A stretch of 64,000 bases of DNA from positions 1,798,001-1,862,000 of the forward strand of contig NZ_CP049715.1 of NCBI RefSeq assembly GCF_011082725.1, read 5' to 3'. This document shows, piece by piece, positions 58,002 to 64,000 of this stretch. A model generated the notes under the pieces. That model ran no database searches and was not told the origin of the DNA. It was given only the letters and a program-made list of their open reading frames with translations. Every line of letters begins with the position of its first letter. The stretch's first letter is position 1. This DNA comes from Apibacter sp. B3706 (lineage in GTDB: Bacteria; Bacteroidota; Bacteroidia; Flavobacteriales; Weeksellaceae). Made by a program: the position numbers and the translations under genes.

Positions 58002-58877
58002 ATGAATCATTTTATCACTTTAGAAAATCTTGATCTAAGTTTGATTGAGGAATTAGTGGATGATGCGATAAGCTTTAAAAAGAAAAAAGCTTTTCCAAAT
58101 CTGTCTAATCATTATATATCCAACCTTTTTTTCGAGAACAGTACTCGAACCAAACTCAGCTTTGAAATGGCTGAGAAAAAAACAGGAATGGAAATTATAT
58201 ATTTTGATGCAGAGAGTTCAAGTGTTAAAAAAGGTGAAACTCTTTATGATACAGTTAAAACTTTAAATTCCATAGGGGTTGAATGTTTTGTTATAAGACA
58301 TATGCAAGATAGATTTTATGATGATTTAATTACAAAAATAGAGGTGCCCATCATTAATGCCGGTGATGGTTGCGGAGACCACCCTACCCAATCTTTATTA
58401 GATTTAGTAACCATATATGAGGAATTCGGTACTTTTAGAGATCTGAATATAGTAATTGTTGGCGATGTGATACATAGCAGAGTAGCTCATTCAGATGCTA
58501 AAATTTTAAAAAGACTGGGATCTTCTATAACATTTGCGACTCCGGAATTTTGGAGAGATTCCAGCATGACTATGGGAACCTATGCTTCTCTTGATTCAGT
58601 AATACAAGAAGCAGACGTTGTGATGTTATTAAGGAATCAAAACGAAAGACATGCGAAACAATATGACGAAAAAAATTTTTTAGAATTATATGGATTAACA
58701 AAACAGAGAGCCGATAAAATGAAATCCTCGGCAATCATTATGCATCCGGCACCTATTAACCGTAATGTTGAGATTGATGAGAATCTTATCGAATCTTCAA
58801 AATCAAGAATATTTACGCAGATGACGAATGGAGTTTTTGCCAGAATTGCTGTGCTTAACTATGTTTTTAATTCATAA
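58002..58877 (+). CDS. pyrB: aspartate carbamoyltransferase catalytic subunit
   Basis: Catalyses the first committed step of pyrimidine synthesis, carbamoyl phosphate plus aspartate to carbamoyl-aspartate. 291 residues, slightly short for the family (~300-310). The carbamoyl-phosphate site FFENSTRTKLSFE is at about 43-55. Also present are CGDHPTQSLLDL, a conserved GDVIHSRVAHSD, and the aspartate-site MHPAPINRNVEID. No regulatory subunit gene follows. carA starts 34 bases after the stop, so carbamoyl phosphate synthesis and use are cotranscribed. Confidence 0.97.
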   Translation: MNHFITLENLDLSLIEELVDDAISFKKKKAFPNLSNHYISNLFFENSTRTKLSFEMAEKKTGMEIIYFDAESSSVKKGETLYDTVKTLNSIGVECFVIRHMQDRFYDDLITKIEVPIINAGDGCGDHPTQSLLDLVTIYEEFGTFRDLNIVIVGDVIHSRVAHSDAKILKRLGSSITFATPEFWRDSSMTMGTYASLDSVIQEADVVMLLRNQNERHAKQYDEKNFLELYGLTKQRADKMKSSAIIMHPAPINRNVEIDENLIESSKSRIFTQMTNGVFARIAVLNYVFNS

Positions 58878-58911
58878 CCATATTCAAACCACTATAATAA
58901 ATTAACAACCC

Positions 58912-59985
58912 TTGAAAAGAAAATTAGTATTAGAAAACGGATTAGTATTTAATGGCGAAGGCTTTGGGAGCGACCAATTCACAATCGGTGAAGTTGTTTT
59001 TACCACAGGTATGACCGGTTACCAAGAAACCTTATCAGATCCTTCCTTCCACAAGCAAATTATTGTTTTCACCTATCCATTAATAGGGAATTATGGAATT
59101 AATTCCAGCGATTTTGAATCCCTTAATTCTTTTGTAGGTGGAATTATCGTTCATGAATACGCTGAAACAGAATCTCACTGGAAAAGCCAAATGAACATCG
59201 ATTCTTTTTTGAAAAAACAAAATATTCCCGGTTTAAGCGGTATTGATACCCGCGCCTTGGTAAAAACCATACGAACCAAAGGCAGTATGAAAGGTAAATT
59301 CTGTGATGAAAATGAAAACATTGATGAAGTAATTAAATCTCTACAAGAGACCAAGTTAGGACATCACGTTCCCGAAGTTTCTACACCAAGAGCCTATAGT
59401 GCTCCAGCAGAAGGACACAGAATTGTATTGATAGATTATGGAATGAAAAAAAGCATTTTAAAAGAATTATGCTTACGAAATTGTGATGTAGTGGTAGTAC
59501 CTTATAATACAGATTCAAGCTCTATATTAGAATTAAACCCCGATGGAATTATGCTCTCCAATGGTCCCGGTAATCCGGAAGAATTAACCGAATCTATAAA
59601 CACTATAAAAGAATTGAGCGGAAAAGCCCCGATATTCGGAATTTGCTTAGGTCACCAATTATATGCCCTTGCACACGGAGCTAAAACTTTTAAAATGTTA
59701 TTCGGACACAGAGGTGCAAATCATCCGGTAAAAGAACTTGCCACTAACAGAGTGTATATAACTTCTCAAAATCACGGATATGTAGTTGATGAAGAATCTT
59801 TACAAAACACAACTTTAGAAGTAACGCATCGAGCTTTAAATGACGGAACTATAGAAGGATTACAGGATAAAAAGAATTGGGCATTTACTGTCCAATACCA
59901 TCCCGAATCCAGTCCGGGCCCTCATGATAACGAATATTTATTTAACCGCTTTATGTCTATGGTAGAAGAATTTAAAAATAAATAA
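58912..59985 (+). CDS. carA: carbamoyl-phosphate synthase small subunit, TTG start
   Basis: The glutamine amidotransferase subunit of carbamoyl-phosphate synthase, 357 residues, delivering ammonia to CarB. The class I amidotransferase nucleophile is C245 in FGICLGHQL, with the His/Glu pair in YHPESSPGPHD. The start is a TTG: an in-frame stop (TAA, 58903-58905) precedes it, and the next in-frame ATG would remove ~33 conserved residues (LVLENGLVFNGEGFG). It lies between pyrB and carB in the pyr operon. Confidence 0.96.
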   Translation: MKRKLVLENGLVFNGEGFGSDQFTIGEVVFTTGMTGYQETLSDPSFHKQIIVFTYPLIGNYGINSSDFESLNSFVGGIIVHEYAETESHWKSQMNIDSFLKKQNIPGLSGIDTRALVKTIRTKGSMKGKFCDENENIDEVIKSLQETKLGHHVPEVSTPRAYSAPAEGHRIVLIDYGMKKSILKELCLRNCDVVVVPYNTDSSSILELNPDGIMLSNGPGNPEELTESINTIKELSGKAPIFGICLGHQLYALAHGAKTFKMLFGHRGANHPVKELATNRVYITSQNHGYVVDEESLQNTTLEVTHRALNDGTIEGLQDKKNWAFTVQYHPESSPGPHDNEYLFNRFMSMVEEFKNK

Positions 59986-60117
59986 TAAAATTCTTTATAT
60001 CCGAATAGTTAAGCACTATCGAATTATTACTAGGTTAAAAAGGATTAATGTAAAAGAATTAGTAAAAATTCATATAAACTGAAGTCACTACTTCAAACTA
60101 AAAATTAAAAAAACAAC

Positions 60118-63100
60118 ATGCCAAAACGCACAGATATAAATAAAATTCTTGTAATAGGTTCAGGACCTATCATTATCGGACAAGCTGCTGAATTCGATTA
60201 TGCGGGAACCCAGGCTTGTCTGGCTCTTAAGGAAGAAGGATACAAAGTCGTTCTTGTTAATTCGAATCCTGCAACGATCATGACCGATAAAGAAATTGCC
60301 GATAAGGTATACATGGAACCGTTAACATTAGATTTTCTTCAACAAATTATTGCATTAGAGCGTCCCGATGCGTTGTTACCATCTTTGGGAGGACAGACCG
60401 GACTTAATCTTGCCGTTGAATTAGCTAAAGCAGGTACGCTAGCCCAATATGATGTTGAAATTATCGGAACCAAATTATCTTCCATTGAGCAGGCCGAAGA
60501 CAGAGATTTGTTCAAACAATTAATGGAAAACATTAATGAACCTATTGCAGAAAGTATAATTGTTAATGACGTGGAGTCATCGGTGGAATTCGCTAATCAA
60601 ATTGGTTATCCGATAATTGTTAGACCTGCTTTTACTCTGGGAGGCACCGGAGGTGGAATAGCAGAAAATGAAACCGAACTAAGGGAAATTACTGATTCCG
60701 GATTAAAATACAGTCCGGTTCATCAATGTCTTATAGAGAAAAGTATTGCCGGATATAAGGAAATTGAGTATGAAGTAATGAGGGATGCCAATGACAATGC
60801 CATAGTAGTTTGTAATATGGAAAATTTTGATCCGGTTGGAATACATACCGGAGATTCCATTGTTTTCGCTCCTAGTCAAACATTAGCAGATCAAGAATAT
60901 CAATTACTTAGAAATTCTGCATTAAAAATAATCCGCGCTTTAAAAATTGAAGGAGGTTGTAATGTTCAATTTGCTTTAGATCCTTCTAGTAGAGATTATA
61001 TAGTCATCGAAGTAAACCCAAGAGTTAGCCGTTCGTCTGCATTGGCCTCTAAAGCTACCGGATATCCGATTGCAAAATTGGCGGCTAAAATTGCGGTAGG
61101 ATTAACTCTGGACGAAATGAAAAATCCGGTAACTAATACTACTTATGCTTGTTTTGAACCTTCGCTGGATTATGTTGTTGCCAAAATCCCTCGATGGCCT
61201 TTTGATAAATTTCAAAGTGCCAACAGGCATCTAGGAACTCAGATGAAAGCCACCGGTGAAGTTATGGCTATAGGAACTTCAATTGAAGAATCATTATTAA
61301 AGGCTGTACAATCTTTGGAAATAGGTTGTTTGCATTTAACTAAAAAAGATATGACGCCGTATGATTCTACGACATTGGAAAAGAGACTTAAAAATGCCGA
61401 TGATGAACGTCTGTTTTTAATTGCCGAAGCTTTACGAAACGGTGTAAGTATTCAAAAAATACATGAAATAACCAAGATAGACCTATTCTTCCTGGCTAAA
61501 ATATTACATATCATCAATATTGAAAATGAAGTAAAAGAAAAACCAAAAAATATTGAGGTTTTAGCAAAAGCCAAAAAATACGGATTTTCTGATTGGGAAA
61601 TTGCCCAATTATGGAGCATGGAAGAAAAGCAAGTGTATTCTTTGAGAAAGGAAAACTCTATTATTCCGGTGTATAAAATGGTCGATACGTGTGCTGCTGA
61701 ATTTATATCCACAACCCCATATTTTTACAGTACTTACGGTATTGAAAATGAATCGGTACGTTCTGATAAGAAAAAAGTGATTGTATTAGGTTCCGGACCT
61801 ATACGAATCGGACAAGGGGTGGAATTTGATTATGCTACCGTACACAGTGTTTTAGCCCTTAAAGAGTCAGGATATGAAGCTATTATCATCAACAGCAATC
61901 CGGAAACCGTTTCTACAGATTTCAGCATTTCTGATAAACTTTATTTTGAACCTCTAACCAGAGAATCCATCACTTCTATTATAGATTTAGAAAAACCGGA
62001 CGGTGTTTTAGTTCAATTTGGTGGTCAAACGGCCATTAACTTGGCTCAAGCTGCCATAGATGCCGGAGCAAAAATATTGGGTACTACGCTGGAAGATATA
62101 GATCGAGCTGAAGACCGTAAAAAATTCGAAGAACAATTAAACGAATTAAATATCGCTCGTCCTAAAGGCGATACAGTATTTACGTTAGAAGAAGCCTTAC
62201 ATGTAGCTAATTCCATTGGGTATCCGGTTGTTATTCGTCCTTCTTATGTTTTAGGAGGAAGAGCCATGCAAATTGTATATCAAGATTCTGAATTGGAACG
62301 ATATATGAAAGAAGCGATCAATGTTCATGAGAAACAACCTATTCTAATTGATAAATACTTAATTGGAAAAGAAATTGAAGTAGATGCAATTTCCGATGGC
62401 GAAAATGTTTTTGTTCCCGGAATTATGGAACACATTGAAAAAGCCGGAGTTCATTCCGGAGATTCTATTGCTGTATATCCTTCCCAAACATTAACAAAAG
62501 AAGAAAAAGAAGAAATTATCAGACAAACCCAAGCATTAGCCAGAGGATTTAAAATCATTGGATTAATGAATATACAGTTTGTTTTAATGAGCGGAAAAAT
62601 ATACGTTCTGGAAGTTAATCCGCGTTCCAGCCGAACCATTCCATTCATGAGCAAAGTAACCGGTATTCCTTTAGCAAAAATAGCAACAAAAGCTGTTTTA
62701 GGCCAATCTTTGAAAGAGCAAGGGTATGCTATGGATTGTTATTCGGAACCTCGCAATATATACATTAAAGCTCCTGTTTTTTCATTTGCTAAATTACGTT
62801 CTGTAGATATTACGTTAGGCCCTGAAATGAAATCGACCGGTGAGGTTATTGGAAAAGATACTACTTATGAAAGAGCTCTTTATAAAGCTTTAAGAGCGGG
62901 TCAAATCAATATACCTATTTTAGGAAATGCCATATTTACAGTAGCAGACAAGGATAAAGCCGAGGCTCTCCCATTAGCGAAGAGATTCTATGATATAGGT
63001 TATACAATTATGGCTACCGAAGGAACTGCCAAGTATTTCCGAGATTATAACATTCCTGTTGTTGAAATTAACAAGATTGAAAGTGAGGACAACAATATTG

Positions 63101-63294
63101 TTAAAATTATGCAACAAGGAAAAGCTCAATTTGTTATTAATACACTTTCTAATGACGGTACGGCTCAAGAAGACGGCTTTTTAATTCGACGAAATGCTGT
63201 TGAAAACAGTGTGGCTTGTTTTACTTCTTTGGATACTACCGCCGCCGTAATTCAAGTATTAGAATCAATAGTATTTGATATTAAACCTTTTTAA
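60118..63294 (+). CDS. carB: carbamoyl-phosphate synthase large subunit
   Basis: The 1058-residue synthetase subunit making carbamoyl phosphate from bicarbonate, ammonia and two ATP. It shows the internal duplication of the family: [21 protein letters not shown] opens the first half and [20 protein letters not shown] (near residue 555) the second. Each half has an ATP-grasp domain with [10 protein letters not shown] or GGRAMQIVY and metal-site [15 protein letters not shown]. The C-terminal ~140 residues form the allosteric MGS-like domain. A 132-base gap separates it from carA, without an obvious promoter or terminator, so it is likely cotranscribed. Confidence 0.98.
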   Translation: MPKRTDINKILVIGSGPIIIGQAAEFDYAGTQACLALKEEGYKVVLVNSNPATIMTDKEIADKVYMEPLTLDFLQQIIALERPDALLPSLGGQTGLNLAVELAKAGTLAQYDVEIIGTKLSSIEQAEDRDLFKQLMENINEPIAESIIVNDVESSVEFANQIGYPIIVRPAFTLGGTGGGIAENETELREITDSGLKYSPVHQCLIEKSIAGYKEIEYEVMRDANDNAIVVCNMENFDPVGIHTGDSIVFAPSQTLADQEYQLLRNSALKIIRALKIEGGCNVQFALDPSSRDYIVIEVNPRVSRSSALASKATGYPIAKLAAKIAVGLTLDEMKNPVTNTTYACFEPSLDYVVAKIPRWPFDKFQSANRHLGTQMKATGEVMAIGTSIEESLLKAVQSLEIGCLHLTKKDMTPYDSTTLEKRLKNADDERLFLIAEALRNGVSIQKIHEITKIDLFFLAKILHIINIENEVKEKPKNIEVLAKAKKYGFSDWEIAQLWSMEEKQVYSLRKENSIIPVYKMVDTCAAEFISTTPYFYSTYGIENESVRSDKKKVIVLGSGPIRIGQGVEFDYATVHSVLALKESGYEAIIINSNPETVSTDFSISDKLYFEPLTRESITSIIDLEKPDGVLVQFGGQTAINLAQAAIDAGAKILGTTLEDIDRAEDRKKFEEQLNELNIARPKGDTVFTLEEALHVANSIGYPVVIRPSYVLGGRAMQIVYQDSELERYMKEAINVHEKQPILIDKYLIGKEIEVDAISDGENVFVPGIMEHIEKAGVHSGDSIAVYPSQTLTKEEKEEIIRQTQALARGFKIIGLMNIQFVLMSGKIYVLEVNPRSSRTIPFMSKVTGIPLAKIATKAVLGQSLKEQGYAMDCYSEPRNIYIKAPVFSFAKLRSVDITLGPEMKSTGEVIGKDTTYERALYKALRAGQINIPILGNAIFTVADKDKAEALPLAKRFYDIGYTIMATEGTAKYFRDYNIPVVEINKIESEDNNIVKIMQQGKAQFVINTLSNDGTAQEDGFLIRRNAVENSVACFTSLDTTAAVIQVLESIVFDIKPF

Positions 63295-63320
63295 ATTTAA
63301 ATTTTATAAAATATTCATAC

Positions 63321-63350
63321 AAAAAAGCCCTGTAAAAACAGGGCTTTTTT
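63321..63350 (+). terminator. intrinsic terminator of the pyr operon
   Basis: Perfect 13-bp stem AAAAAAGCCCTGT/ACAGGGCTTTTTT with an AAAA loop, the right arm ending in six T, 26 bases after the carB stop. Confidence 0.95.
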
Positions 63351-63592
63351 GCATTTATAGTTTTTCGATGTTTGTTTTTATTTCTTTAATAGTATCTTTT
63401 CATATCTGATTACGACTAATATAAATACACAATATGGTAAAAGTATCGCTTATTCAAGCTCTATTTTTATCTAGTAAAATACATTTTATACCACTTAATT
63501 ACGTTTATCGTAAAACTTATTGTAATACATTTTTTACTATAATAAATTTGATTTTATTTACAAAAGATACAGAATTTATGAAATAAAAAATT

Positions 63593-63600
63593 TATTTTTG
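63593..63600 (+). promoter_or_regulatory. candidate -7 element for the DoxX gene
   Basis: TATTTTTG matches TAnnTTTG and ends 20 bases before the ATG at 63621. No TTG at -33 was seen. Confidence 0.45.
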
Positions 63601-63620
63601 ATCAAATTTACATTATAATT

Positions 63621-64000
63621 ATGGCTAAAGAATTGAATTCTGATCTTGGAAAACTCCTATTACGTGTTTCAATAGGCGGATTAATGGTCTTCCATGGAAT
63701 ATCTAAATTATATCATGGACACGATTTTATAAAAGGAATGCTTACTTCAAAAAATTTGCCTGAATATCTCTGGCTTGGTGTTCCTTTAGGGGAAGTCTTT
63801 GCTCCTATTTGTATCTTATTAGGGGTTTTTACAAGGATTTCATCCCTTTTAGTAGCATTTACTATGCTTATGACTTTTTATTTGGTGCATGGGATGGAAG
63901 GTTTTTCACTATCACAAACCGGAGGTTTAAAAGTTGAACTTAACCTATTTTATTTATTAACCTCATTAGCGCTTTTCTTCTTAGGTTCAGGAAAATATAG
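63621..64000 (+). CDS. DoxX family membrane protein (3' partial)
   Basis: The frame opens at the ATG at 63621 and runs to the window edge (126 codons, no stop). The translation starts MAKELNSDLGKLLLRVSIGG and continues with the DoxX signature LMVFHGISKLYHG. Three further hydrophobic segments follow (VPLGEVFAPICILLGVFTR, SSLLVAFTMLMTFYLV, LNLFYLLTSLALFFLGSG), the four-helix DoxX layout. Members have been linked to oxidative stress and redox functions; the role here is unknown. Only a few residues are missing at the C-terminus. Confidence 0.88.
   Translation, partial: MAKELNSDLGKLLLRVSIGGLMVFHGISKLYHGHDFIKGMLTSKNLPEYLWLGVPLGEVFAPICILLGVFTRISSLLVAFTMLMTFYLVHGMEGFSLSQTGGLKVELNLFYLLTSLALFFLGSGKY

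Noticed and set aside
57760-58002. 80-codon frame upstream of pyrB as an ordinary protein gene
   Set aside because: It starts with TTG, has no internal Met and no family features, and spans a terminator hairpin. It is kept only as part of the attenuator hypothesis.

Overview
The window is AT-rich (about one third G+C by eye) and reads as chromosome of a member of the Bacteroidota, class Flavobacteriia, possibly the Weeksellaceae. Supporting features are a giant secreted protein with a type B type-IX-secretion/gliding C-terminal domain, the acpP-fabF-rnc-IPExxxVDY-pyk cluster, DUF2911 and PspC-like genes, an RprXY-like two-component pair, weak Shine-Dalgarno sites, and promoters of the TTG-N(17-23)-TAnnTTTG type. 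No tRNA, rRNA, insertion sequence, phage gene or CRISPR array was seen. The genus cannot be fixed from the sequence alone.

Layout. 1-441: the end of a yqeY/GatB-like gene. 549-9824 (minus): a 3091-residue exported protein with 325-residue near-identical tandem repeats. 10113-12236 (minus): tex. 12542-17912 (plus): rsmG, a large periplasmic TPR protein and an outer-membrane beta-barrel protein. 17984-21684: a PspC-like protein, a rhomboid protease, a DUF2911 protein and glnS. 21863-25615 (plus): histidine kinase, response regulator and a MATE transporter.

25790-42286 (plus) is the most distinctive region: a compact seven-gene operon. Gene 1 encodes two tandem nitronate-monooxygenase-like barrels, then KS-AT-ACP-ACP-KR. 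Gene 2 encodes a catalytically dead, chain-length-factor-like KS, then AT-DH-phosphopantetheinyl transferase. They are followed by a free ACP, an alpha/beta hydrolase, two tandem GT1 glycosyltransferases and a GT-C-like membrane protein. The domain set resembles a polyunsaturated-fatty-acid (Pfa) or secondary-lipid synthase rearranged into two polypeptides. With the glycosyltransferases it suggests that a long acyl or polyketide chain is built, released and glycosylated. The product is unknown. A double hairpin terminates the operon.

42362-46553 (minus) is the housekeeping operon acpP-fabF-rnc-(IPExxxVDY)-pyk. 46789-50412 holds a Cof-type HAD phosphatase, a DEDD exonuclease and an LTA-synthase-like sulfatase-fold enzyme. 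50914-57246 (minus) encodes a 1927-residue exported modular protein and a small exported protein with a similar tail. 57692-63294 (plus) is a pyrimidine operon, pyrB-carA-carB, preceded by a promoter and an intrinsic terminator inside the leader, which suggests attenuation. The window ends within a DoxX-family gene.
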